From a virus: a DNA stretch of 21,127 nucleotides. Under the pieces are notes generated by a model that ran no database searches, was not told the origin of the DNA, and saw only the letters and a program-made list of their open reading frames with translations. The position numbers were made by a program, and so were the translations under genes. The stretch is from IMG/VR virus record IMGVR_UViG_3300035670_001415, positions 1 to 21,127 of that record; one strand, 5' to 3'. Below are positions 14,582 through 21,127 of the stretch, one piece after another (the first letter of the stretch is position 1; each line of letters begins with the position of its first letter).

Positions 14582-16006
14582 ATGGCCACCGAGACCTTCA
14601 GCGCACTGACAGGCAGCGGTGGTCCGGTCGCCTTCACGACCTCGTCGTCGGCTTCGACGCTCACCTTCGACACGCTGCAGTCACCGGCGCAGGCGCGTGG
14701 CTTCGATGTGACGGTGCCGCAGGCTGCGTTCACGCCGGCGAAGCTGCTGGTCGAGGCGTGGTCGGCCGACAACCTGACGTTCTTGGGATCGCTGGACGAG
14801 TCCTACGGCCGGTCGTTTCAGGACGAGCTGTCCGGCATGGGTCGTGGCCAGGCCAGCGTGCTGTCTTCGTCGGCCAACGCTTCGATCGACGCACGGGTGC
14901 TGCGCTTTAAGGTGGCGACACCCGGCCAGCTGGCCACCACCGGCGGTTCGTATGCGTTCGCCAGCCGGGTCGAGTCCAAGCAGTGGCGTTATGACCAAGG
15001 TGAGGAGTCGTCGCGTGGCTTCACTCTGACCGGCCGGGGTCTCGTCTCGGCCTGGGAGGATGCGATCGTCTTCCCTTACGGCGGCACCGGCGCTCGGCCG
15101 ACCTCGGACAGTCGGGCGTTCGGTTGGTTCTCACCTGAGCTGTCGACGACCGGCTGGCAGTCGGCGGTTGTGGGTGTGTCGGGTCTTGCACCCAACACCA
15201 GGACGGTGCCGCCGCTGCCGGACCCTTGGTTCCCGCCGAAGGGTTGGACCTCGGTCCTGACCGGCACCGACTGGATCTGGAGCCGGGCGACGAACAGCGG
15301 CAACCCTGAGGGTGCGTCGCTGTTCCGCACGACGTTCAGTCTCGCCAGCGCTGATCGGGTGGCGATCTTCTACACGGCCTCCTCGAGGTGCCGGGTCTGG
15401 GTCGACGGTGTGCTGGTCACGCCGGGCTGGACCTCGGAGCCGAATGAGGAGAGCTTCATCCATTCACATCGAGCCACTCCTATGCTGTCCGCAGGCACGC
15501 ACTACATCGCCGTGGAGGCCGAGTCCCGAGCGTGGACGCCGACCCTGCCGGGCGTGTCACGAGGCATCCTGCAGGTGGCGGTGCACTCGGGTGGCGGTGC
15601 CGGTGCGGTCTACTCGTCGGCGAACCTGCTGGTCGGCACCAGTTCCTCGTGGAAGTGCTTGGACTACCCGACGGTGTATCCGGCACCGACGCCCGGCCGC
15701 ATCCTGCGGGCCTTGCTCGAGGAGGCGCAGGCACGTGGTGCGCTCACGAGCTGGGCGCTCGGCTGCACCGACACGGTCGACTCTGCCGGCCAGCCGTGGC
15801 CGAACGACCAGGCGCACGTGTTCCGGGTCGGCCAGACCTACGCCGACGTGTTGCGTCAGATGGCCGACACGTCCATCGAGTTCGCTGCACGTCCGGCCGG
15901 GTTGGTCCTCGACGTATGGCGGCGGGACACGATCACGCAGCGGAACGCTGCGACGTTCACGATCGGGTCGAACCTCACCGAGCTCGAGGAGGACCAGCCC
16001 CGATGA
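14582..16006 (+). CDS. Tail hub protein, N-terminal part (ReqiPepy6 Gp37-like), with inserted beta-sandwich
   Basis: The 474-residue protein is the first part of what in related phages is one hub protein at the tail tip. Residues 1-165 form a beta-rich start with the hub-type segment EESSRGFTLTGRGLVSAWED. Residues about 178-355 look like an extra domain: WSRATNSGNPEGASLFRTTF, RVAIFYTASSRCRVWVDGVL and TPMLSAGTHYIAVEAES follow the strand order of sugar-binding jelly-roll (PA14/rhamnosidase N-terminal-like) domains. From 370, PGRILRALLEEAQARGAL and GQTYADVLRQMADTSIEF match the Gp37-like hub. The family normally continues after TIGSNLTELEED, but here a TGA ends the gene at 16004-16006 and the rest continues in the next gene. 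Eight bases separate it from the preceding stop at 14574. Confidence 0.82.
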   Translation: MATETFSALTGSGGPVAFTTSSSASTLTFDTLQSPAQARGFDVTVPQAAFTPAKLLVEAWSADNLTFLGSLDESYGRSFQDELSGMGRGQASVLSSSANASIDARVLRFKVATPGQLATTGGSYAFASRVESKQWRYDQGEESSRGFTLTGRGLVSAWEDAIVFPYGGTGARPTSDSRAFGWFSPELSTTGWQSAVVGVSGLAPNTRTVPPLPDPWFPPKGWTSVLTGTDWIWSRATNSGNPEGASLFRTTFSLASADRVAIFYTASSRCRVWVDGVLVTPGWTSEPNEESFIHSHRATPMLSAGTHYIAVEAESRAWTPTLPGVSRGILQVAVHSGGGAGAVYSSANLLVGTSSSWKCLDYPTVYPAPTPGRILRALLEEAQARGALTSWALGCTDTVDSAGQPWPNDQAHVFRVGQTYADVLRQMADTSIEFAARPAGLVLDVWRRDTITQRNAATFTIGSNLTELEEDQPR

Positions 16007-16857
16007 GCACGATCAAGAACGCCATCTTGACCCGCTACCAGGGCGGCTACCGGACCGACACCGACGCCACGTCTGTCGCTGCCAACGGCAGGCGTGAGAC
16101 GTTCCTGTCGCTGACCTCGACTGCGAACAGCGCCGCCACGACCGCTGCGATCACCGAGTACCTCGACACGCTCGATTCGGGGATCACGACGGTGCGTGCC
16201 GGTCTGCTGCCGACCTCGGACGCCGAGACGCCGTATGCCGGTCAGTGGGGACCGGGTGCGTCGGTGACGGTGCCACGCCTGTCCAACAGCCTGACGGGCG
16301 AGACGATGCAGGTGCGGTCGATCACGGTCACCGAGGACGACGCCACCGGCCAGCTGTCCTTCACGCCCGAGCTGGTGCGTGTGGCGTCCACTCGGTTCCA
16401 GCAGGCCGACGGCCAGCTGCGCCAGCTGAACGACGGAACGCTGAACGGCCGGTCGGCTGCGGCGACGATCGCCGGGGACCTGGACCCGGACGTGCGCGCC
16501 GGTCGTGTGCGGACGTTCGAGCAGGACTTCTCGCAGGACACGCTCGAGGTCTCGGACTCCGGCATCAAGTATCCGAGCGACTACGGCCGCCTGCAGTCTG
16601 CGTTCGTGACGTTGAAGACCGCCGGCACGACAGCTACGACGTGCGTGGTGAAGATCGCCGGGTTCCCGGTCGAGTTCAGCCAGTCGGGCGGGTCGTCGTC
16701 GACGACGATCACGGTCCCTGCCGGACGGGATGCGGTGTTCGGCATGACGATCGCCCAGGTCGACGTGACGCCGCTGTATTCCATGCAGGTGTCGACTACT
16801 GCGGTGGGCACCGGTGCGGCCGGTCTCGTCGTCACGCTGGTGTTCGGGGAGCGCTAG
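16003..16857 (+). CDS. Tail hub protein, C-terminal part (ReqiPepy6 Gp37-like)
   Basis: The 284-residue protein starts where the preceding hub gene stops (ATGA at 16003-16006). STIKNAILTRYQGGY, TDATSVAANGRRETFLSL and the later AGQWGPGASVTVPR read as the second half of a Gp37-like hub, whose usual order is an N-terminal part followed by a segment of the kind NAVLVRYxGGY, then a strand-rich section and a final TPEL. The C-terminal 150 residues (FQQADGQLRQLNDGTLNG onwards) are a beta-rich extension with STTITVPAGRDAVFGMTI. GAGGAGGA at 15986-15993, inside the upstream gene, is a strong ribosome binding site, spaced nine bases before ATG 16003. The protein can therefore be made separately and assemble with its partner. 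A one-base loss in the C-run at 15998-16001 would also explain the split. Confidence 0.8.
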   Translation: MSTIKNAILTRYQGGYRTDTDATSVAANGRRETFLSLTSTANSAATTAAITEYLDTLDSGITTVRAGLLPTSDAETPYAGQWGPGASVTVPRLSNSLTGETMQVRSITVTEDDATGQLSFTPELVRVASTRFQQADGQLRQLNDGTLNGRSAAATIAGDLDPDVRAGRVRTFEQDFSQDTLEVSDSGIKYPSDYGRLQSAFVTLKTAGTTATTCVVKIAGFPVEFSQSGGSSSTTITVPAGRDAVFGMTIAQVDVTPLYSMQVSTTAVGTGAAGLVVTLVFGER

Positions 16858-16859
16858 GC

Positions 16860-17819
16860 GTGCCGCAGGTTTTGCATGTGAAGGTGGTCTCGTCGTCAGA
16901 GCGTGTCGGCCTGATAGATCCACAGACCAATCAGACGATTGGGCAACCTGTCCTGACCACGGCATCAGTTGTGCCGATCGACCGGCGTGTGACCGACGAC
17001 GGGACATTCCTGTATCGGCCGTTCACGAATGTGGTCGAGAAGTGGGAGCTGCGATCGCTGACGCTGGCTGGGACATATGCGCTCAGTGGTTACACGTTCC
17101 TCTCACCTATTGCGATCAATGCGGGCGACGAGTTGTACGTGAGTCAGTCGCCTGGCATCAACGTCATTGATCGCGACGCCATGACTTCGATCGCCACGAT
17201 CACGATTCAGGTCACCGACTCCAATCAGTGGACGTTCAGCGATGCCACGACCTTGTGGGTGCCAGTTCGGACTGGACCTTCGACATTGCGGTCGGCTGTC
17301 TCAGTGGTGGACGTTGCCAGCCGCACTGTCACTGCCACGTACAACATGCCGGACGTTGGCACTTCACGCGCTCGAGTCGCTGCCTACTACAGCGGCAACG
17401 TGTACGTCGGTGTGGACGAATCGACCGGCAAGATCCACAAGGTATCGGCCTCGAGCGGATCTGTCTCTGCGACTTACACGCTGCCATCGAACTACAACCC
17501 GTCACAGATCGTGTTCGCTGGTGGATATCTGTTCGTGGCCGGTCTGTCCAACGTGAACGTCTACCGGATCGACCCGGCAACCATGACGCTGGCCGACACG
17601 TACACCTATTCGTCCAGCACAGCGACGCCACCGATCCTGACGACCGACGGCACCTATGTGTGGATCAGCGCTAATGACAACACGCAGGCAATCCGCAAGG
17701 TGGTTGGCAGTACGGGCGCAGTCACGACGCTGACGCAGACCGGACGCGCATCGTGGGTGTCTGGCAAGTATGGCTCAGCAGGCTTGGCAGGCTGGGTCGT
17801 CGGATCAGTCGGCTGGTAA
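16860..17819 (+). CDS. Beta-propeller tail protein of lower GC content
   Basis: The 319-residue protein is built of repeated four-strand units resembling NHL/YVTN-type propeller blades. Examples are YVSQSPGINVIDRDAMTSIA, VYVGVDESTGKIHKVSASSG, LFVAGLSNVNVYRIDPATM and VWISANDNTQAIRKVVGSTG. Each has a show-value strand followed by a Lys/Arg/Asp turn and a Thr/Ser/Gly-rich strand. Six or seven such units are likely. Such propellers bind ligands or partners; here, between hub and fibre genes, a role at the tail tip in host contact or ligand binding is the natural inference. Start GTG 16860 follows GGGGAG at 16845-16850; the preceding stop is TAG at 16855-16857. The gene is clearly richer in A and T than its neighbours and lacks the usual start-stop overlap, hinting at later arrival. 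No signal peptide is present. Confidence 0.72.
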   Translation: MPQVLHVKVVSSSERVGLIDPQTNQTIGQPVLTTASVVPIDRRVTDDGTFLYRPFTNVVEKWELRSLTLAGTYALSGYTFLSPIAINAGDELYVSQSPGINVIDRDAMTSIATITIQVTDSNQWTFSDATTLWVPVRTGPSTLRSAVSVVDVASRTVTATYNMPDVGTSRARVAAYYSGNVYVGVDESTGKIHKVSASSGSVSATYTLPSNYNPSQIVFAGGYLFVAGLSNVNVYRIDPATMTLADTYTYSSSTATPPILTTDGTYVWISANDNTQAIRKVVGSTGAVTTLTQTGRASWVSGKYGSAGLAGWVVGSVGW

Positions 17820-17832
17820 CTCCCAAGCAGAT

Positions 17833-17847
17833 TTACCGAGAGGGTAA
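17833..17847 (+). promoter_or_regulatory. Small hairpin holding the ribosome binding site of the next gene
   Basis: TTACC (17833-17837) can pair with GGTAA (17843-17847) around a five-base GAGAG loop, and the likely Shine-Dalgarno GAGAGGG (17838-17844) lies in the loop and stem. With only five pairs the structure is weak, and chance is likely. Confidence 0.3.
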
Positions 17848-17849
17848 TC

Positions 17850-18200
17850 ATGGCGAAGAACGTCACCTTCGACGACACCGGCGCGCACGCGCCGTGGGCT
17901 GTTCGGGAGAACTGCACCTGGTCGCGTGAGTTCACGGCGAAGGCCGACGGCGTCGCCGTCAACCTGGCGTCCTACACGATCACCGCCGAGATCACCGCCG
18001 ACGAGGTCACCGACGCAGCGTCCAAGTCGTTCACCGTGACGAAGACCGACGCCGCCGCCGGCAAGTTCAAGATCGCCATCGCCGCAGCGGACGCGACGCT
18101 GACCCCGGGTCGGTACTGGTGGTCCATGCAGTGGAACGACGGGACCAACGACGTCCCGCTGTGCTCGGGCCCCTTCGTCGTGCACCAGTGGACGCTCTGA
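17850..18200 (+). CDS. Baseplate/tail-tip accessory protein with beta-sandwich character
   Basis: The 116-residue protein starts at ATG 17850, five bases after GAGAGGG. The sequence is beta-rich with the pattern CTWSREFTAKADGVAVNLAS, YTITAEITADEV, FTVTKTDAAAGKFKIAIAAA and LTPGRYWWSMQWNDG. This is the type of short domain (BppU N-terminal or Ig-like) that phages carry between the hub and the fibre to present receptor-binding proteins. I cannot name the family with certainty. It returns to the high-GC composition of the other tail genes after the propeller. It ends at TGA 18200, and the fibre starts at 18202. Confidence 0.6.
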   Translation: MAKNVTFDDTGAHAPWAVRENCTWSREFTAKADGVAVNLASYTITAEITADEVTDAASKSFTVTKTDAAAGKFKIAIAAADATLTPGRYWWSMQWNDGTNDVPLCSGPFVVHQWTL

Positions 18201-18201
18201 C

Positions 18202-20700
18202 ATGACCGTTGAGTTCACTTCTCCGCAGTCGAACGTGACCGTCGAAGGCGACGGCTCCACGTTCGAGCTGACGGTCACGCAAACGCCACTCACGCTCGAG
18301 GTCGTCAACGCTTCGGCACCGAGCGGTGGCGGTGGGGTGACCGACCACGGTGCGCTCACCGGCCTCGCCGACGACGACCACAAGCAATACCAGCGGGCCG
18401 ACTCGGTGTTCACGACGACGAGTCCCTACACAATCACCGACGAGTCACTGCTCGCCACAACAGGCGCAGCTGTCACGCTGCCGGACGCAGAGGACAACGT
18501 TGGCCGGTCCTTCACGGTCGCTGCCTCAGCGGTCACCACGACCATCTCCTGTGCCGGGTCGGACACGATCTTCGGTGTCGGGTCGAGCTACTCGATCGTG
18601 GCGACCAGCTCGGCGACGTTCACTGCCATCAACATCGGCGGTGCGTGGGGCTTCGCACTCAGCTACGTGGACGCCTCACGTGTCACGACTGGCACGTTCG
18701 GACCGAAGCGATTCACACAGACCAGGCAGTTCGTCACCGAGGCGCACGCAGACGAGCTCGACACGACCACGGCGCTCTGGCTGCGCTGCTACCCGACGGC
18801 CGCCAGCATGGACGGCGACTACGGCGGCACGTGGCAGATCACGAACGCCGGCACCGGCACCGGCACCCTGCCGGCCACGCCGGACGGCATCGACATTCGG
18901 GCCAAGTTCTACCTCTACCGACCCTACGAGGACTCCGAGCTTGCAGGCACCAGTCAGGACTGGCCGTACCAGCGGTATCGGGAGATCCTCACGCAGACGA
19001 AGGCGAGCGCCACCGGCGGCGACCTGTCGGAGTGGGCGGTGGTTCACCCCGACGAGACCTACAGCGACCTGTCCGAGGGTGTCGCAGCGTGGTTTTGGGA
19101 GTCGACCCTGACCGGTGCTGCAGGTGAGTCGGCTGGATTCTTCGCCGACGACAGCAGCCAACTGATCGGTGTGCCGGTCATCGCACGCCTGACGCACGAC
19201 ACGGCCACCGAGACCGTGACGCAGTGGCGCTGGGTTCCCTACGACACCGGCGTGACCGGCATCGAGCAGACCGGCGACGGCTACTGGTGGGAACCGGTCG
19301 CTTCCGAGACCGACGCACGCTTCGCCAGCATGGACCCCAACGGGACCGAGACCTGGAAGATCGGCATCCAGAACCGCATGGACGTGGCGTGGATGACGGT
19401 CCACGAGTTCGGCGGGTCGAAGATCCTCGACATCCAGCCGTCGCACCTGACGACCGCCGGTGCCGGTGCGACCACGTTCACCGATGGCGTCGGGAACACG
19501 ATCAGCACGACCGACGGGACGATCGGTATCCCGCAGGCGCTGAACGCCGCCAAGGTGACTAGCGGCGTGTTCGCACCTGCACGCCTCGGTACCGGCACGC
19601 CGAGCGAATACACGTTCCTCGATGGCACCGGAGCGTGGACTGCCGACGTGCCGGTGTTCGTGGCGGTCAAGAACACGTCGGGCGTGACCATCGCCAAGGG
19701 TGCGCCGGTCTACGCCACCGGCTCGGTCGGTGCGTCCGGCGCGGTCGAGGTCGCAGCCGCCGACGCCGACGACTCGGCGAAGATGCCGGCAATCGGACTC
19801 CTCGACTCCGAGTTGATCGCCAACGCCGAGGGTCAGTGCGTGGTTATGGGCGTGGTGCGTGGCCTGAACACTGGCAGCTACACGATCAATGCGCCGCTGT
19901 ACGTGTCGACGACCGCAGGCCAGCTGACCGGGACCAAGCCGACCGGGACGAGTGAGCTGATTCAGAACGTCGGCCGGGTCATCCGGGTGAACGCCTCGTC
20001 GGGCGAGATCCTCGTGCTCGGGCCGGGCCGGACGAACGACGTGCCGAATGCCATCGACGCCGGGAAGATCACGTCGGGGACGCTGGCGACGGCACGATTG
20101 GGAAGCGGTACTGCGAGCGCCTCGACGTACCTGCGTGGCGATCAGGCCTACGCACGGCCGGTCGTGGAGGCCTACTACGTCGCCGGTCGCTACTACTACC
20201 CGCCGAACTGCACTGGCGGCGGCACCCGCTCGCTCGCCTCCGGTGCGGCGACTGCGACGCCGTATCCGATCTACCAGTCGGTCAGTGTTGACGGCCTCCA
20301 GATCGATCTGTCATCTGCGACGGCCGCATCGCAGTCGATCGACCTGCATGTGATGACCGCCAACGCCTCGGGCGACCCCGACTCGTCGGTGTTCACGGTG
20401 ACCGTCACGACGACCGGCAACGGGACGCAGGTCCTGTCAACGACCACGACCGCCGTAGCGCTCACACCCGGCCTCTACTACGTCGTGGCGCACAACCGGT
20501 CAGCGAACGCTCTCACGGCACGCTCGGCCGCAGCGGCGTCGCACATCGCACCGATGCCAGCAGCGTCGGCCAGCACCGCCAACGGATACAGCGGGTGGCT
20601 GAAGACGCCAGGGACCGGTGCGATCACGTCCTATCCGGCGGTGACTGCGATCACGGACAACGTGAACCAGTCACCTCTTGTGGCGATGAGGTTCGCATGA
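18202..20700 (+). CDS. Tail fibre / receptor-binding protein
   Basis: The 832-residue protein has a modular fibre layout. Residues 1-40 are a beta-rich attachment part. A Gly linker leads to DHGALTGLADDDHKQYQ (48-64), a short motif common in phage fibres. Residues 65-150 are repetitive Thr/Ser-rich strands. Residues 170-410 form a larger Trp- and Tyr-containing domain. The motif AAKVTSGVFAPARLGTGT (449-466) recurs as AGKITSGTLATARLGSGT (619-636), with a degenerate copy at 157-171, and probably marks stalk or trimer repeats. Between the clear copies, residues 483-616 form a module (VKNTSGVTIAKGAPVY to GPGRTNDVPN) that I recall from many phage fibres. Residues 650-832 are the tip (AYYVAGRYYYPPNCTGGGT), likely the host-binding end. 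The start has a weak binding site and follows the previous gene by one base. Confidence 0.85.
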   Translation: MTVEFTSPQSNVTVEGDGSTFELTVTQTPLTLEVVNASAPSGGGGVTDHGALTGLADDDHKQYQRADSVFTTTSPYTITDESLLATTGAAVTLPDAEDNVGRSFTVAASAVTTTISCAGSDTIFGVGSSYSIVATSSATFTAINIGGAWGFALSYVDASRVTTGTFGPKRFTQTRQFVTEAHADELDTTTALWLRCYPTAASMDGDYGGTWQITNAGTGTGTLPATPDGIDIRAKFYLYRPYEDSELAGTSQDWPYQRYREILTQTKASATGGDLSEWAVVHPDETYSDLSEGVAAWFWESTLTGAAGESAGFFADDSSQLIGVPVIARLTHDTATETVTQWRWVPYDTGVTGIEQTGDGYWWEPVASETDARFASMDPNGTETWKIGIQNRMDVAWMTVHEFGGSKILDIQPSHLTTAGAGATTFTDGVGNTISTTDGTIGIPQALNAAKVTSGVFAPARLGTGTPSEYTFLDGTGAWTADVPVFVAVKNTSGVTIAKGAPVYATGSVGASGAVEVAAADADDSAKMPAIGLLDSELIANAEGQCVVMGVVRGLNTGSYTINAPLYVSTTAGQLTGTKPTGTSELIQNVGRVIRVNASSGEILVLGPGRTNDVPNAIDAGKITSGTLATARLGSGTASASTYLRGDQAYARPVVEAYYVAGRYYYPPNCTGGGTRSLASGAATATPYPIYQSVSVDGLQIDLSSATAASQSIDLHVMTANASGDPDSSVFTVTVTTTGNGTQVLSTTTTAVALTPGLYYVVAHNRSANALTARSAAAASHIAPMPAASASTANGYSGWLKTPGTGAITSYPAVTAITDNVNQSPLVAMRFA
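18850..18867 (+). repeat. Short GGCACC tandem repeat in the tail fibre gene
   Basis: Three head-to-tail copies of GGCACC encode an alternating Gly-Thr stretch that looks like a flexible linker. Six-base units keep the reading frame, so copy number changes would only lengthen or shorten the linker by Gly-Thr pairs. Three copies is few, and chance in GC-rich DNA is possible. Confidence 0.5.
19543..19635 (+). repeat. Tail fibre motif repeat, copy 1
   Basis: This stretch encodes fibre residues 448-478, including KVTSGVFAPARLGTGT and then TFLDGTGAW. It matches the copy at 20053-20151 at many positions (K.TSG, ARLG.GT, T.L.G). The degenerate third copy at 18670-18714 keeps only VTTGTFGPKRF. Such units often mark trimeric stalk junctions in phage fibres. 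Confidence 0.65.
20053..20151 (+). repeat. Tail fibre motif repeat, copy 2
   Basis: This stretch encodes fibre residues 618-650 (DAGKITSGTLATARLGSGT, then TYLRGDQAYA), aligning with copy 1 at 19543-19635. It ends where the presumed receptor-binding tip begins, consistent with a stalk-to-tip junction. Confidence 0.65.
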
Positions 20701-20945
20701 GCGGTCACTGGCACTACGTGGACGGCGTGCTCGTCACCGCCAAGATCGACAACGGCGACGGCACTGCCACGCTCACGACCTACAACGCCGACGGCAGCGT
20801 CGCCTTGACCGAGACTGTGCCGGGTCTGCCGGTCGTCGAGGTCACACCCGACCCGCTGCACCAGCTCGCCCAGGCGATCGTCGACGCCACAAGCCTCGAC
20901 GACGTGAAGCCGGCGGCGCAGGCGATCCTCGGCGACGGGCAGTGA
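20697..20945 (+). CDS. Small protein after the tail fibre, function unknown
   Basis: The 82-residue protein starts at ATG 20697, overlapping the fibre stop in an ATGA junction. The first half is a compact strand unit (HWHYVDGVLVTAKIDNGDGT, then ATLTTYNADGSVALTETV). The second half is a Pro-linked helix pair (DPLHQLAQAIVDATSLDDVK and PAAQAILGDGQ). Coupling to the fibre gene suggests a partner of the fibre: assembly factor, cap or minor tip component. I do not recognise the family. An upstream in-frame start at 20595 lies inside the fibre gene and is not favoured. Confidence 0.65.
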   Translation: MSGHWHYVDGVLVTAKIDNGDGTATLTTYNADGSVALTETVPGLPVVEVTPDPLHQLAQAIVDATSLDDVKPAAQAILGDGQ

Positions 20946-20946
20946 C

Positions 20947-21127
20947 GTGCCTGCGCTGCTCCTGGCCCTGACGGAGGGCGAACGGCTCGGCATCCTCGGC
21001 CTGCTCGGTGTGTGCGTGACGGCTGCTGCGAGCGTGACCGGTGCGCTCATCGCACATCGCGTCAAGCGTGAGAACTCGGCGCAACACGGCGAGGTGCACG
21101 GCCAGCTGTCGCGTCTCGCGTCGAGCG
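20947..21127 (+). CDS. Membrane-anchored coiled-coil protein, start only (holin-like region)
   Basis: This gene starts at GTG 20947, two bases after the previous stop, and runs off the window end, giving about 60 residues. Residues 1-12 are a short hydrophobic/polar start, then RLGILGLLGVCVTAAASVTG and ALIAHR give one membrane helix (about 14-37). Basic residues (HRVKRENS) and the beginning of a coiled coil (GEVHGQLSRLASS) follow. Small one-helix proteins with a trailing coiled coil are common near the lysis genes of actinophages, between fibre and endolysin, and are sometimes called holin-like. That label is inference from layout. The rest of the gene lies beyond this window. Confidence 0.65.
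   Translation, partial: MPALLLALTEGERLGILGLLGVCVTAAASVTGALIAHRVKRENSAQHGEVHGQLSRLASS

Noticed and set aside
15995-16006. Programmed -1 ribosomal slip at the C-run joining the two hub genes
   Set aside because: The codons CAG CCC CGA do not form an X XXY YYZ heptamer, and slipping back one base would pair CCC tRNA with GCC. Coupled re-initiation or a one-base loss explains the data better.
15532-17819. Upstream-extended starts for the second hub part (15532) and the propeller gene (16245)
   Set aside because: Both extensions are shadows of the overlapping upstream genes. The starts at 16003 and 16860 have proper binding sites and recognisable protein beginnings.
20150-20700. Possible variable repeat of a diversity-generating retroelement at the fibre C-terminus, because of the Tyr-rich AYYVAGRYYYPP stretch
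   Set aside because: There is no reverse transcriptase, no template repeat and no C-type lectin ending in the window, so nothing beyond aromatic richness supports it.
1-21127. tRNA genes, CRISPR arrays, insertion sequences, integrase or attachment sites
   Set aside because: Reading both strands, I found no cloverleaf-like segment, regularly spaced repeats, transposase motifs or terminal inverted repeats. Absence was judged by eye only; tRNAscan and a repeat finder would be decisive.

Overview
The window is one uninterrupted late (structural) gene block of a tailed, siphovirus-type phage or prophage with high GC content. Every supported gene is on the + strand, and the genes are packed so tightly that most start and stop codons overlap (GTGA, ATGA or TGATG junctions). 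The HK97-type head genes, the Gp37-like tail hub and the strong GC bias point to a phage of a high-GC actinobacterium. The sequence does not show the exact host, or whether this is a free phage or a prophage: no integrase, attachment site, repressor or host gene is visible. No stretch of 300 bases or more lacks a gene; the longest gap is 95 bases, after the capsid gene, and it holds a strong hairpin.

Layout. (1) 1-1675, packaging: the possible tail of an upstream gene, a small protein in the small-terminase position, and the large terminase. (2) 1687-5180, head: a 45-residue membrane protein, HK97 portal, S78 prohead protease and major capsid protein with an N-terminal coiled-coil delta domain. 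(3) 5276-7591: a small post-capsid protein, then three coupled genes for a GT-A glycosyltransferase, a polytopic membrane protein resembling GT-C enzymes, and a compact second GT-A glycosyltransferase. (4) 7588-9208: three neck/head-tail joining proteins. (5) 9205-10206: a GT-B, CgeB-like glycosyltransferase. (6) 10234-13691: tail tube, tail assembly chaperone G with a -1 frame T extension, and tape measure protein. (7) 13691-20700: Dit-like protein, small minor tail protein, a tail hub encoded in two pieces, a lower-GC beta-propeller protein, a small baseplate-like protein and an 832-residue tail fibre. (8) 20697-21127: a small unknown protein and the start of a membrane-anchored coiled-coil protein, probably bordering the lysis genes.

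How it works together. Terminase and portal package DNA into a capsid matured by the protease. The neck proteins join this to a tail built from tube, chaperones and tape measure. The hub, propeller and fibre make the host-contacting tip. Four sugar-transfer-type genes of three different folds are woven into this morphogenesis operon by overlapping stops and starts. This suggests a phage-encoded glycosylation route made at the same time as the virion, with virion proteins as the most likely acceptors. It is the most unusual part of the window. Next come the split tail hub (one protein family divided over two overlapping genes at a C-run), a well-placed A AAC CCT frameshift heptamer in the chaperone gene, and the compositionally distinct propeller gene.
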